Assembly (NCBI GenBank): GCA_963835595.1
Contig: CAWIGL010000002.1
Location: 1,984,001-2,048,000 of the forward strand
Source: CAWEPK01 sp963835595
GTDB taxonomy: Bacteria > Desulfobacterota > Syntrophorhabdia > Syntrophorhabdales > WCHB1-27
Length of the DNA: 64,000 nt
Reading direction: 5' to 3'
Position 1 is the stretch's first letter, and every line of letters begins with the position of its first letter. Made by a program: the position numbers and the translations under genes. This document shows positions 27,670-36,624 of the stretch, piece after piece. The notes under the pieces were generated by a model. That model was not told the origin of the DNA. It saw only the letters and a list, made by a program, of their open reading frames with translations, and did not search any database.

Positions 27670-28364
27670 AGTTTTCGATAGACGATGGGCTTTTCGAGCT
27701 TTTCCCCGGCCTGCGCATCGGGTGCCTTATATGTCGCATCGATAACAGCAGGTACGGGAAAGACCTGCTCGAAGGGGCGCTTGAGGCTATACAGAAGGGT
27801 CTCGGCTACGAGAAGCCCCAGGACCACCCCCGCATCAGGGTGTGGCGCGAGGCGTTCGCTGCGTTGCGGGTCTCGCCGTCGAAGTACCAGAGCTCCGTCG
27901 AATCCCTCGTCAGGAGGGCCTTGAAGGGCGGTTTTTTTCCGAGGGTCAACCCCCTTGTCGATCTCTACAATGCGCTCTCCCTGGAGTTCCTCGTGCCTGT
28001 AGGCGGCCACGACCTTGGCGCCGTGGAGGGAGACCTGCGCCTGGGCTTCGCCTCCGGCACGGAGACGTTCACGCCTATAGAGGGCGGCGAGGAGGAGACG
28101 GCCGAAGAGGGGGAGGTGATTTACAGGGACGACAAGTCCGTGCTCACCCGCCGGTGGGTCTGGAGACAGTCGAACAAGGACAGGGTGACGGCCCGGACCA
28201 GGTGCGTGTTCATCCCCATAGACGTGCTCGACGCGCTGCCTCCAACCATGCCCGGTGAGGTCATGGACCGGTTCGACGACTATTTCCGGCAGAACGGCAC
28301 CGGAGAGATCGTTTACGGCGATATGCTCTCAGCGCAGAAACGGTCCGTTGAATTTACTTTCTGA
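27666..28364 (+). CDS. B3/B4 (PheT editing-like) domain protein
   Basis: This 232-residue protein begins 4 bases inside the atpC stop (GCATGA overlap), so it is likely translationally coupled to the ATP synthase operon. It matches stand-alone B3/B4 domain proteins related to the phenylalanyl-tRNA synthetase beta editing domain: WREAFAALRVSPSKYQSS, NPLVDLYNALSLEFLVPVGG, RRWVWRQSNKDRVT. The family probably edits mischarged tRNA or binds amino acids; the substrate is unknown. Confidence 0.82.
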   Translation: MKFSIDDGLFELFPGLRIGCLICRIDNSRYGKDLLEGALEAIQKGLGYEKPQDHPRIRVWREAFAALRVSPSKYQSSVESLVRRALKGGFFPRVNPLVDLYNALSLEFLVPVGGHDLGAVEGDLRLGFASGTETFTPIEGGEEETAEEGEVIYRDDKSVLTRRWVWRQSNKDRVTARTRCVFIPIDVLDALPPTMPGEVMDRFDDYFRQNGTGEIVYGDMLSAQKRSVEFTF

Positions 28365-28456
28365 GGCGGACCAGCCGGCGCCTTATGCCATCCGGGGGGT
28401 TGCGCGGCGGCGAATATGGCCGCAGGTTTTCATATACGCGAAACGGTGAAAAATGG

Positions 28457-28487
28457 TTGACATACGCCGCTTTCCGGTAGTTATAAT
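28457..28487 (+). promoter_or_regulatory. sigma70-type promoter for hppA
   Basis: Perfect TTGACA (28457-28462) and TATAAT (28482-28487) boxes with a slightly long spacer of 19 bases, about 60 bases before ATG 28548. Confidence 0.65.
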
Positions 28488-28547
28488 ATGCATCGTTCCG
28501 AATCGAATAGGGTCTCCTGCATAAAAAACTTTGTAAGGAGGGGTTTT

Positions 28548-31013
28548 ATGGGGTTTGCAAAAACATATAAGGTACTGCCCGCATTACTTGCCTTCTGTCT
28601 TACGGTCTTTCTCGGCGCCGCGCCCGTCTTTGCCGGCGAGGCCGACATCGTGCTGCCCGACCTGTCCAACATCGGCTTCAACGTGTTCGGCGGCACCCTG
28701 AACGGCATCCACATCATGTACTTCGGTCTCCTGATCTGCGTCCTCGGCCTGGTTTTCGGCCTCGTCCAGTCGAACCAGACGAAGAACCTGCCGGCCCACG
28801 CCTCGATGCTCAACGTTTCCGACATCATCTGGGAGACGTGCAAGTCCTACCTCGCCCAGCAGGGTAAATTCCTCGTCATCCTCTGGGTGCTCATTGCCAT
28901 CTGCATGACCTACTACTTCGGCGGACTCCAGCGCGCTCCCTTTTTCAACATAGTCGTCATCCTCTTCTGCTCGGTCCTGGGCATCCTCGGCTCGTACGGC
29001 GTCGCCTGGTTCGGCATGAGGATCAATACCCGCGCAAATTCCAGGGCAGCCTTCGCGTCGCTCTACGGCCGGCCGGTCGATGTCGTCGCCATCCCGCTGC
29101 GCTCAGGCATGAGCGTCGGCCTCCTGCTCGTAAGCGTCGAGCTTTTCTTCATGATCTGCATCCTCGTCTTCCTTCCGAAGGAGATGGTCGGTGCCTCGTT
29201 CATAGGCTTCGCCATAGGCGAGTCGCTTGGCGCAAGCGCACTGCGCATCTGCGGCGGCATCTTCACCAAGATCGCAGACATCGGCTCCGACCTTATGAAG
29301 ATCGTCTTCCACCTGCCGGAGGACGACCCGAAGAACCCAGGCGTCATCGCCGACTGCACTGGCGATAACGCGGGCGACAGCGTCGGGCCGACCGCGGACG
29401 GCTTCGAGACCTATGGGGTGACGGGCGTCGCCCTGATCGCCTTCCTCGCGCTGGCCCTGGCGCTCAACCCTGTCATGGCCGGGACGCTCATCATCTGGAT
29501 CTTCGCGATGCGCATCCTGATGATACTCACCTCCCTCGTCTCATACTTCATTAACGCAGCCATCACCAAGGCCGCATACGGCGACAAGAAGAAGTTCAGC
29601 TTCGAGCAGCCCCTCACCAACCTCGTCTGGATTACGTCGGCCATCTCGATCATAGTGACCTTCTGCGCGACCTACTTGCTCCTCGGCAGCCTCCCCGACC
29701 CGAAATACGCGTCCCTCTGGTGGGCCCTTTCCATCATCATAAGCTGCGGCACCGTTGCAGGCGCCCTGATCCCGGAGTTTACCAAGGTCTTTACCAGCAC
29801 GAGCTCGCGCCATGTGAAAGAGGTCGTCGCCAGCGCCCGCCAGGGCGGCGCATCGCTCGATATTCTGTCGGGTTTCGTCGCGGGCAATTTCTCCGCGTTC
29901 TGGGAAGGCCTCACGATCATCGTGCTCATGCTCATCGCCTACCTGGTCTCCACGAACGGGTCGATCCAGGCGCTGATGCCGAAGGAATTCGTCTTTGCCG
30001 CCCCCGTCTTCGCCTTCGGCCTCGTGGCCTTCGGCTTCCTCGGGATGGGTCCCGTCACGATCGCGGTAGACAGCTTCGGGCCGGTCTCGGACAACGCCCA
30101 GTCTGTCTATGAGCTGTCCCAGATCGAGAGCGTCCCCAACGTCAGGGAGGAGATAAAGAAGCAGTTCGGCTTCGAGCCGGATTTCGAGAACGGGAAGGAC
30201 TATCTGGAGGAGGCGGACGGAGCGGGCAACACGTTCAAGGCGACGGCGAAACCAGTGCTGATCGGCACGGCAGTCGTCGGCGCGACGACGATGGTCTTCG
30301 GCATCATCATCCTGCTGGAGAGGATTTTCGGCGGGGCGGTGGCGAAGCTGTCGCTCGTGCAGCCCGAGATCGTCCTCGGCCTGCTCATGGGCGGCGCGGT
30401 TATCTACTGGTTCACCGGCGCGGCGACCCAGGCCGTCGTGACGGGCGCTTACAGGGCCGTCGTCTACATCAAGGAGAACATAAAGCTCGACAGCAAGACG
30501 GCCTCCATCAAGGACAGCAAAGAAGTCGTCAAGATATGCACCCAATACGCACAGAAGGGCATGATCAACATCTTCATCGTCATCTTCTTCATGGCCCTGG
30601 CGCTGTCGTTCTTCAACCCGTACTTCTTTATCGGCTACCTTATCGGCATCGCCTTCTTCGGCCTCTTCCAGGCAATCTTCATGGCCAACGCGGGCGGCGC
30701 ATGGGACAACGCCAAGAAGATAGTCGAGGTTGACCTGAAAGAGAAGAATACGCCCCTCCACGAGGCGACGGTCGTGGGCGACACGGTGGGCGACCCCTTC
30801 AAGGACACCTCTTCCGTCTCGATGAACCCCGTCATCAAGTTCACCACGCTCTTCGGCCTGCTGGCGACGGAGATCGCGGTCACGATGCACTCGCAGACAC
30901 TCAAGACGACGATAGCCTGCATCTTCTTCATCGTGGCCCTCGTTTTCATATACCGCTCCTTCTATAGTATGAGGATCGGCAAAGAGAGGATAGGCGAGGA
31001 AGGCGGAAAGTAA
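28548..31013 (+). CDS. hppA: membrane-bound proton-translocating pyrophosphatase
   Basis: Read from ATG 28548 with a TAAGGAGGGG site, the protein has 821 residues. It begins with a signal-like helix (to VFA) and has about 16 membrane segments. The pyrophosphate site is visible as GSDLMKIVFHLPEDDPKNPG and TGDNAGDSVGPTADGFETYG, and again near the C-terminus as GGAWDNAKKIVE then GDTVGDPFKDTSS. The segment GNTFKATAKP has Lys at the position that makes these pumps K+-independent. It pumps ions across the inner membrane using PPi, saving ATP in energy-limited anaerobes. Confidence 0.95.
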   Translation: MGFAKTYKVLPALLAFCLTVFLGAAPVFAGEADIVLPDLSNIGFNVFGGTLNGIHIMYFGLLICVLGLVFGLVQSNQTKNLPAHASMLNVSDIIWETCKSYLAQQGKFLVILWVLIAICMTYYFGGLQRAPFFNIVVILFCSVLGILGSYGVAWFGMRINTRANSRAAFASLYGRPVDVVAIPLRSGMSVGLLLVSVELFFMICILVFLPKEMVGASFIGFAIGESLGASALRICGGIFTKIADIGSDLMKIVFHLPEDDPKNPGVIADCTGDNAGDSVGPTADGFETYGVTGVALIAFLALALALNPVMAGTLIIWIFAMRILMILTSLVSYFINAAITKAAYGDKKKFSFEQPLTNLVWITSAISIIVTFCATYLLLGSLPDPKYASLWWALSIIISCGTVAGALIPEFTKVFTSTSSRHVKEVVASARQGGASLDILSGFVAGNFSAFWEGLTIIVLMLIAYLVSTNGSIQALMPKEFVFAAPVFAFGLVAFGFLGMGPVTIAVDSFGPVSDNAQSVYELSQIESVPNVREEIKKQFGFEPDFENGKDYLEEADGAGNTFKATAKPVLIGTAVVGATTMVFGIIILLERIFGGAVAKLSLVQPEIVLGLLMGGAVIYWFTGAATQAVVTGAYRAVVYIKENIKLDSKTASIKDSKEVVKICTQYAQKGMINIFIVIFFMALALSFFNPYFFIGYLIGIAFFGLFQAIFMANAGGAWDNAKKIVEVDLKEKNTPLHEATVVGDTVGDPFKDTSSVSMNPVIKFTTLFGLLATEIAVTMHSQTLKTTIACIFFIVALVFIYRSFYSMRIGKERIGEEGGK

Positions 31014-31058
31014 GAGCCGCGGCCGCGCCTGAAGGCATTTTCAAAACGACATGGAACA

Positions 31059-31096
31059 GCCCTTTCCCGGATATTCCGGGGAAGGGCCGTTTCCTT
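31059..31096 (+). terminator. rho-independent terminator after hppA
   Basis: The arms CCCTTTCCCGG and CCGGGGAAGGG pair with one G-T mismatch around a short loop and are followed by GTTTCCTTT. Confidence 0.7.
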
Positions 31097-31109
31097 TACC
31101 GGCAGATTT

Positions 31110-31478
31110 TCAGCCGAGGATCTTCAAGGGCATCGCATCGAGCGTCAAAAGCGGAACGCGCATTGCGCGGGAGAGCCAAAGGTAGCTCGCATCGTAAGCG
31201 GTCAGCCCGGTTTTCATCGCCAGCGCGACCGCTTCCTTATGGTCTACGGCGACAACCTCCACGGGCAGTTTTGTCGCCATGTCGAAAGCCTCCAATATCT
31301 TCTCGCGCATTTCCGGATGCGCCCGCGCTTTCTTAACGCATATGCTTGCAAGCTCGAACCAGAGCAGGGCCGGCGCTACTATCCTGACGCCGCTCATGCG
31401 CCCGGCCATCTGTGGGCCTTCCGGCTCCCCGAAGACCAGGGCGCCGAGGGCGGAGGCGTCAACGACGACGGCCTGCAT
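31110..31478 (-). CDS. vapC: PIN-domain toxin (VapC-like)
   Basis: Read from ATG 31478 (GGAGGACC site), this 122-residue protein has the PIN acidic residues: VVVDASALGALVFGE near the start, ELASICVKK in the middle and LTAYDASYLWLSRAM then LLTLD toward the end. PIN toxins are Mg2+-dependent RNases. The gene overlaps the upstream RHH antitoxin gene by 20 bases. Confidence 0.88.
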   Translation of the reverse strand: MQAVVVDASALGALVFGEPEGPQMAGRMSGVRIVAPALLWFELASICVKKARAHPEMREKILEAFDMATKLPVEVVAVDHKEAVALAMKTGLTAYDASYLWLSRAMRVPLLTLDAMPLKILG

Positions 31479-31704
31479 CCCGGTCCTCCCTGATGAAACG
31501 GGTAGATTCCGAAGGCGTCTCAAGACCCAGCTCCTTCAACCGCGCCGCCAATTCGACGGGCGTGAGGGTCTGTTCCCCGGCCACGCTTTCTTCGAGGATG
31601 GCAAGCAGCTCGCCCTGGAGGGAACGGTGGGTGCGGACCGCTCTGCGGCGAAGTTTTTCGGCAAGGTCGTCAGGCACGTTTTTTATGGACAGGCTTACGG
31701 GCAT
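31459..31704 (-). CDS. vapB: ribbon-helix-helix antitoxin (FitA/VapB-like)
   Basis: This 81-residue protein starts with the RHH pattern VSLSIKNVPDDLAEKLRRRA then HRSLQGELLAILEESV, followed by a Pro/Glu-rich tail that would bind the PIN toxin. An AAGGAGA site precedes ATG 31704. The antitoxin comes first, as in most type II modules, and should repress the operon. Confidence 0.85.
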   Translation of the reverse strand: MPVSLSIKNVPDDLAEKLRRRAVRTHRSLQGELLAILEESVAGEQTLTPVELAARLKELGLETPSESTRFIREDRDAGRRR

Positions 31705-31736
31705 GGTTCTCCTTCCTGTGGTGTCATTATGGCTCT

Positions 31737-31766
31737 ATTATAGAACCTATTGCACTCAAAAAGCAA
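31737..31766 (-). promoter_or_regulatory. promoter of the vapBC-like module
   Basis: On the minus strand TTGCTT (31766-31761) and a perfect TATAAT (31742-31737) are 18 bases apart, about 33 bases before the antitoxin start. The TCTATTATAGA palindrome over the -10 box may be the antitoxin operator. Confidence 0.6.
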
Positions 31767-31939
31767 TAAGGCGATTAAGCGAAGGGAAAAGCCGGGGTGA
31801 GATTTGTTTTCGGAGAACCGGGGCCCTGCACCGTCCCGGAAGGGGGGTAACCCTTGCTGCATCGAAAAGATAGCCGGATTTGCTTTCCTCCGCTTTTCTA
31901 AAGAGGTATAATCAGAGGAATAAATGCGAGAGGTGCATA

Positions 31940-32249
31940 TTGGCTAAGAGACGTGAGAATAAGGTTACCGAGGAGAAACTTCAGATCCCTCATAGGCAAT
32001 TGGAGCAGCAAAGAGATCGGAGAGATCGCCTCGATGCTCGAAGCAGACGAAGCGTCCGTTGCCTATTGGGCTGCTCAATTGAGAAAATCGATGAAAAAGC
32101 AAGGGGTAAAAAAGGAAACGGTCAACAAGCTGCTACCGTCCAAGAGAAAGGTTCGGCCAAACGTCTATGATGTCGTTGTCTCCAAGCTCATCTCCGGCCA
32201 ACCGGCCAAGAAGAAGAGAGCAAAAAGGGCAAAAAAAGGCAAAGAGTAG
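31940..32249 (+). CDS. lysine-rich small protein of unknown function (one frameshift)
   Basis: A TTG at 31940 with an AGAGGTG site opens AKRRENKVTEEKL; one extra base near 31982 shifts to RSLIGNWSSKEIGEIASMLE, AYWAAQLRKSMKKQ, and a C-terminus ending AKKKRAKRAKKGKE. Corrected length is about 102 residues. The middle resembles a small HTH-like helix bundle and the tail resembles histone H1-like DNA-binding tails. I do not recognise the family; base composition is more AT-rich than the neighbours. Confidence 0.55.
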
Positions 32250-32272
32250 TACTGTATGCTCCCGACAGACCC

Positions 32273-32728
32273 ATGAAAACCATCTCTTATGTTTTATGTC
32301 TTGCCGGTGTATGTCTGTCTCTACAGGGGTGCGTTTACCTGGCTGCCCCTGCAACCACAGCCGTTATCGGTAGCGCCGGACTGGTCATTAAGGGGGCAGA
32401 GCTACAGGGCCAAGTCAGAAGGGCGGATGCTCAGGAGGCTGTTGCTGTATCCTTTGAAAATACATGGGATGCCTCCATGGCAGCGCTGGTGAACCTCGAT
32501 ATCGAGGTCACGCTAAGAGAACGGACCACAGGGAGAAACGGAGGCTTAATCGAAGGGAAGGCCAAGGAAACGGATGTAAAAGTTGCGATCATCAGGCTTA
32601 CGGAGAAGATAAGCGAAGTTGGTGTTTCGGCGACCCACCCCGGATGTCTATGGGCGAGTCACGATAAAGCCCTCGCAAAGCTCATAGCGGACAAAATCAA
32701 GGAAGAGAGCGCGAAAACAAGAGGATGA
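32273..32728 (+). CDS. DUF3568-type lipoprotein
   Basis: This 151-residue protein has a lipoprotein signal (KTISYVLCLAGVCLSLQGC, lipobox LQGC) and then a small domain with SFENTWDASMAALVNLDIEV and IIRLTEKISEVGV, matching DUF3568 envelope lipoproteins of unknown function. It is probably anchored to the outer membrane on the periplasmic side. The coding sequence is less GC-rich than the window average. Confidence 0.7.
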   Translation: MKTISYVLCLAGVCLSLQGCVYLAAPATTAVIGSAGLVIKGAELQGQVRRADAQEAVAVSFENTWDASMAALVNLDIEVTLRERTTGRNGGLIEGKAKETDVKVAIIRLTEKISEVGVSATHPGCLWASHDKALAKLIADKIKEESAKTRG

Positions 32729-32820
32729 TGAATACTCTGTCGGCCCTTTCCTTCTTGTAAATGCAGGACATAGTGCTTTGCCTATCCATCCTTGCAGGAA
32801 TCCTTCCCGCCGGGTCGCAC

Positions 32821-32910
32821 TCAAGTTTTTACGCCGAACCTGGGCAGAACATACCTGTTGAGCACGTACCAAGCAACCACGATGGCGATAACGACGATCA
32901 AGCCTCTCAT
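32821..32910 (-). CDS. 29-residue single-span membrane miniprotein
   Basis: ATG 32910 lies 5 bases after an AAAGGAGA site. The product has one hydrophobic helix (GLIVVIAIVVAWYVLNRYVL) and a short PRFGVKT end. It is too short for ordinary gene calling, but the ribosome site and helix make it credible. An overlapping frame from the same site is not hydrophobic. Function unknown. Confidence 0.5.
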   Translation of the reverse strand: MRGLIVVIAIVVAWYVLNRYVLPRFGVKT

Positions 32911-33123
32911 TCATTTCTCCTTTTAGTCCCTGGCGCATAGTCTATAACTTTAACTCCCCTTCCTCAACACCCTATATGGAGACCCCCTACCTCGTTGCAG
33001 GGTGCAATTAACCCCTGAATCGATTTTCCGACCTTTATCGGGTAAACGGAATCCCAGAGAGGGTTCAGAGACAGATTTGGTTGACATAATATTTGCGTCA
33101 GTTATTGAATTATAAGGGAAAAA

Positions 33124-33213
33124 TGGCGGAGGGAGTAGGATTTGAACCCACGGGGCGCGTAAACGCCCAACGGTTTTCAAGACCGCCGCTTTCGGCCGCT
33201 CAGCCATCCCTCC
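33124..33213 (-). tRNA. tRNA-Ser (UGA)
   Basis: The 90-base cloverleaf on the minus strand has acceptor arms GGAGGGA and TCCCTCC, a D arm, an anticodon arm with loop CTTGAAA (anticodon TGA), the long class II variable arm (GGGCGTTTACGCGCCC), a GGGTTCAAATCC T arm, and an encoded CCA at 33126-33124. A T-run follows. Confidence 0.95.
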
Positions 33214-33313
33214 GTCTTTCCTATTCTACAGTCTGCCCGTTAAGTTTTCAAGAAGCCGCTTTCTGCCGCCGGGCCGCGCCGTCCGGGCAGGGCGGTCTGC
33301 CGGGGGCTTATTT

Positions 33314-34315
33314 TCAGATCCGAAGCTTATCGATGTCGATCGGGAGTTGCTCGACGATGCGCTCCTCCGGCTCGCCGCCGCCCGGCGTGACGGCAACGGT
33401 TACGGGAAAGACGCAGTCCTTTGAGTAAGAGGCCATGATATTCGCCGACGTGCGGACGGCGTCATCATTTGCCGGCCCGGCGAGGAGCGCAGACGGTCCT
33501 TTGAACGACACGGGCACGAGGAAGGTGTGGCCGGCCCGCGATAGGCTCCATATCTGGTCGTTCTCGGCCTGGTTCCGCCCCACGATCAGCTTTGTCTCAT
33601 CCGAGAGGCGGAAGTGGCGGCCGGTCTTGAGCAGGGCCGCGTCGTACATCGTGCAGCCGGGGTTGAAGCGGAACAGGTCGCGGAGCCTGACGGCGAAGAT
33701 GGGGTCCGTAAGCAGGCAGCCCCCGGCAGGGCAGCCGAACTCCTTCAGGTCGTACTCCCTGGCCAGCCTGAACTGCCCTTTTCGGGACCTGCCGGCAAAA
33801 TCGAGAAGCCGCTGCCTGTCGATGACCCCTTCCCGCTCTGGGACGGTCGGGGGGAAGTGGAGGGCGGACAGGGGCCGCAGGATCAGGCCGGCCAGACCGC
33901 TCTCCCTTTCGATGAGGGCTATCGCCTCCCTGCGCTGGGACATCGGCCTCTGGCCGATCACCTCGCCCGTGACAAGGAAGCTCGCGTCGATCTCTTCCAT
34001 GAACGCGCGCGCCGCTTTCAGCATGAAGATGCGGCAGTCGATGCAGGGGTTCATGTTGCGCCCGTATCCGTGGGGGGGCGATTGGACCATCCGCAGGTAT
34101 TCGATGCCCTTAGTCTTGACGGCCACCTTCACGCCAAGCTCGTCCGCGCTGCGTACCGCCTGGGAGCCGCACCCCTTGCCGGCTTTTTGCGTGCAATTGC
34201 AGAAGGGAGACGTGAAATGGAGCGCGGTTACCTCGATTCCCTGGTCCTTTACGAGCTTTGTCGCAAGGACGCTGTCGAGTCCGCCGGACAGGAGAGAGAC
34301 GGCTTTTCTGTTCAT
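33314..34315 (-). CDS. PP-loop ATPase, tRNA thiolation-like, with NFACT-R-like domain
   Basis: Read from ATG 34315, this 333-residue protein has the PP-loop SGGLDSVLATKL near the start, cysteines in FCNCTQKAGKGC and PCIDCRIFM, and a second cysteine pair in FGCPAGGCLL. The C-terminal third (LIVGRNQAENDQI) resembles the NFACT-R/DUF814 RNA-binding domain. It resembles the MnmA/ThiI-related class of tRNA-thiolation-like proteins; the target nucleoside is not known. It lies next to tRNA-Ser. The upstream ATG at 34366 lacks a ribosome site. Confidence 0.8.
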   Translation of the reverse strand: MNRKAVSLLSGGLDSVLATKLVKDQGIEVTALHFTSPFCNCTQKAGKGCGSQAVRSADELGVKVAVKTKGIEYLRMVQSPPHGYGRNMNPCIDCRIFMLKAARAFMEEIDASFLVTGEVIGQRPMSQRREAIALIERESGLAGLILRPLSALHFPPTVPEREGVIDRQRLLDFAGRSRKGQFRLAREYDLKEFGCPAGGCLLTDPIFAVRLRDLFRFNPGCTMYDAALLKTGRHFRLSDETKLIVGRNQAENDQIWSLSRAGHTFLVPVSFKGPSALLAGPANDDAVRTSANIMASYSKDCVFPVTVAVTPGGGEPEERIVEQLPIDIDKLRI

Positions 34316-34419
34316 GATACCCCGATGATGGCTTACGCCCCGGTCTTTTTTTGGCGTCTTTCCCATAATTCTATTCGGTCCGGCAAGTCTCTGTCAAGGA
34401 GGTGCGCACCCGCGCCGGA

Positions 34420-34442
34420 GCCCGTGCGAACAGCGCACGGGC
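34420..34442. repeat. GC hairpin in the intergenic region
   Basis: A perfect 9-bp stem (GCCCGTGCG with CGCACGGGC) around a 5-base loop, in a 300-bp gap between divergent genes; no T-tract. A candidate promoter, TTGACC and AATAAT with an 18-base spacer, lies near 34550-34580 for the gene at 34615. Confidence 0.5.
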
Positions 34443-34614
34443 CGGCAGGGGCGCGTCCGGCATCCGAAAAGCAGGCTCGTTTTGGGAGGAGGGCCGGAGG
34501 TTGCCCCGACAGCTGTATCGGAAAAAGCCGTATCGAAAAAAAAGCTTGACCTGCGGCCTTATCCTGCACAATAATAGAACGGGTACATAATACCGCGTCG
34601 TCGAGGAATCGACC

Positions 34615-35322
34615 TTGCATTATTTTCCCATAGCGCTGCCGTTCCTTCTCCTTTTTGCCCTTTTTCTTATCTTCCTGGTTCTGCTGATCGAGGTCGGCAT
34701 TCTCAGGTACGCCTACCAGCGGATAGGCGTCGGACAGCGCCACATGTTCGCGCTGCTGGTCCTCTCGTTCTTGGGCAGCTACGTGAACATCCCCATTTAC
34801 GAGCTGCCTCCCCATAGCGTCCAATCCGACATGGTGATCCCTTTTGGAGGGATGAGCTATGTAGTGCCGCAGGTGACCGGCTGGCACGGCACCGTAGTGG
34901 CGATCAACTTGGGAGGCGCCATTATCCCCACCCTTCTTTCACTCTACCTTATGCGGAAGAACAGGATCTATTTACGCAGCCTTTTGGGGGTCGGCGTGGT
35001 CGTCCTGGTCGTCCACGCGCTGGCCTACCCGATAAAAGGCGTCGGCATAGCGGAGCCGGTGTTCGTGCCCCCCCTGATCTCCACGATGGTCGCCCTCCTG
35101 CTTTCGCGCCGTTATGCGCCACCCCTCGCCTACATCTCAGGCAGCCTCGGCACGCTTATCGGGGCCGACCTGCTGAACCTCGGCAAAATCCGGGGTCTCG
35201 GCGCCCCTGTCGCATCGATCGGCGGGGCGGGCACATTCGACGGCATATTTCTTACCGGCATCCTCTCCGTCCTTCTCGTCAGCCTCATGACGCCCAGGGA
35301 AAGGCCCATCGATTCGACGTGA
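34615..35322 (+). CDS. DUF1614 family membrane protein
   Basis: This 235-residue protein starts at TTG 34615 (GAGGAA site) and has about seven hydrophobic segments, including the first helix LPFLLLFALFLIFLVLLI, and the motifs GSYVNIPIYELP, VAINLGGAIIPTLLSLYL and SLGTLIGADLLNL, characteristic of DUF1614. Function of the family is unknown. Confidence 0.75.
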   Translation: MHYFPIALPFLLLFALFLIFLVLLIEVGILRYAYQRIGVGQRHMFALLVLSFLGSYVNIPIYELPPHSVQSDMVIPFGGMSYVVPQVTGWHGTVVAINLGGAIIPTLLSLYLMRKNRIYLRSLLGVGVVVLVVHALAYPIKGVGIAEPVFVPPLISTMVALLLSRRYAPPLAYISGSLGTLIGADLLNLGKIRGLGAPVASIGGAGTFDGIFLTGILSVLLVSLMTPRERPIDST

Positions 35323-35754
35323 GGGCTGGTCTCGTACTTGCGTGGCGTCTGTTGAAAAAGCGAAATGCGTACTACTCCCGGCGGCCGGACTCGCGCCTCT
35401 GGCGGAATCGCGTTGCGACCCGCCTGTGGACGGCGGGTGCCCCGCTATTATTGGCGCCCTGCTCGCCGTGTGGCCTCCGACGTACGTACAGTACGCCTCC
35501 GGCCAACACGCCTCACAGTGCATCCACATCTCATCGATTCCTGGAGGCGCTCCCCGGGCTCGCCAACGCACACTTTCATAGTAAGATGGAGTCTTCATAC
35601 CCGTACTCTAGCTCACTGTAAGCCGAGGCCCGCCCCAAGCCGCAACCGCCGCAATCGTATAAAGCGCATCCATAAGGCGGCGGTAAGAGCAGGCTGTACT
35701 AAATCAATAGTTGGGATATAAAGACGGAGGGAAGAGGGAGGAGGTTTCGTAAGG
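35323..35754 (+). other. non-coding region with palindromes
   Basis: No ORF here has a ribosome site or recognisable protein. It contains CGTACGTACAGTACG (near 35480) and GGAGGCGCTCC-like elements and a TGTTGAAAAA tract near 35350, of a style seen in dispersed intergenic repeats of delta-type bacteria. It looks like repeat-derived spacer DNA. Confidence 0.4.
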
Positions 35755-36624
35755 TTACGAGCGGGTCACGGAAGAAAGGCGCTTATTCGGTCTATTTCCA
35801 TTGTTCATGGCCGGGATAGCGCCGGCGATGACCTGGACTGCATACGATGCGATGCTTCGGGAGGCTTCCCGGCGGCAGCGGGAGAAGCTGGGCCAGGCAT
35901 TGAGATCGATAAGGACGGTGCGGCCGTCGGGGGTGATCACCGCGTCGCCGCCGTAAACCTCCAGGCCTACCGCATCTGCCGCCAGCTTTGCTATCGAGCG
36001 CAAGTCGGCCAATCGGCCGGCCCCGTCGCCGTTCCCGGACGTGCCGAACCCCGCGAAGTAGCCGTTGCGTACGCCGTAAAACTTGACGACCTCTCCCTCG
36101 AGGTGGTCCTGGATGACGACCTTCGGGATGCGGTTGCTCCTGAAATAGTCGAGGGCCGCAGCGAACTCCGGCTCGGATGTTGCCTTTACAACGTCGCCCG
36201 GGCGTATGCGGTGGACGTCCCCGCGCTTGAGCCAGCAGTGGCGGAAAGAATGGGAGGCCGGCCTTCCCACTGCGTTCCCGTCTTCAAGGGAGACAATTAC
36301 CCCCGGAGGCAACGGAAGGCCCGCTGTGTCGAGGACGCGCACGAGGGAAGTCCGCCGGCAGGCATATATGGCGGCAGGGGCATTGATGACGAGGACGCCT
36401 GCTTCACCCCATGCTTCGAGCACCGCAAGCGCCCGGCGTGACTGGGCCATCGTGAGCACGCAGCCGACTCCCGGCATTGGGGCGTCGAGGGCATCAGCGC
36501 TGACCGCGCGGGTGGCGTGGCCCAGGACCCGCAGCTCCGTCAGCGCCGCGTCCATGATCTGTTTATCGTCTTCAACCCTTCCCGGCGAAAAGATTTCTTC
36601 CCGGTAGATACCGAGCACGAGCAA
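35755..36624 (-). CDS. ATP-grasp family protein
   Basis: This 289-residue protein, read from TTG 36624 with a GGAGG site, resembles ATP-grasp ligases (RimK type): an N-terminal domain, HCWLKRGDVHRIRPGDV as the ATP-binding Lys region, VIQDHLEGEVVKFYGV in the middle, and a metal-binding end AVITPDGRTVLIDLNAWPSF. The carboxylate and amine substrates are unknown. It is monocistronic, with no related neighbours. Confidence 0.78.
   Translation of the reverse strand: MLVLGIYREEIFSPGRVEDDKQIMDAALTELRVLGHATRAVSADALDAPMPGVGCVLTMAQSRRALAVLEAWGEAGVLVINAPAAIYACRRTSLVRVLDTAGLPLPPGVIVSLEDGNAVGRPASHSFRHCWLKRGDVHRIRPGDVVKATSEPEFAAALDYFRSNRIPKVVIQDHLEGEVVKFYGVRNGYFAGFGTSGNGDGAGRLADLRSIAKLAADAVGLEVYGGDAVITPDGRTVLIDLNAWPSFSRCRREASRSIASYAVQVIAGAIPAMNNGNRPNKRLSSVTRS

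Noticed and set aside
29541..30890. 449-residue reverse ORF in hppA
   Set aside because: Antisense shadow of the hppA coding sequence with Asp/Arg/Glu-rich low-complexity composition.
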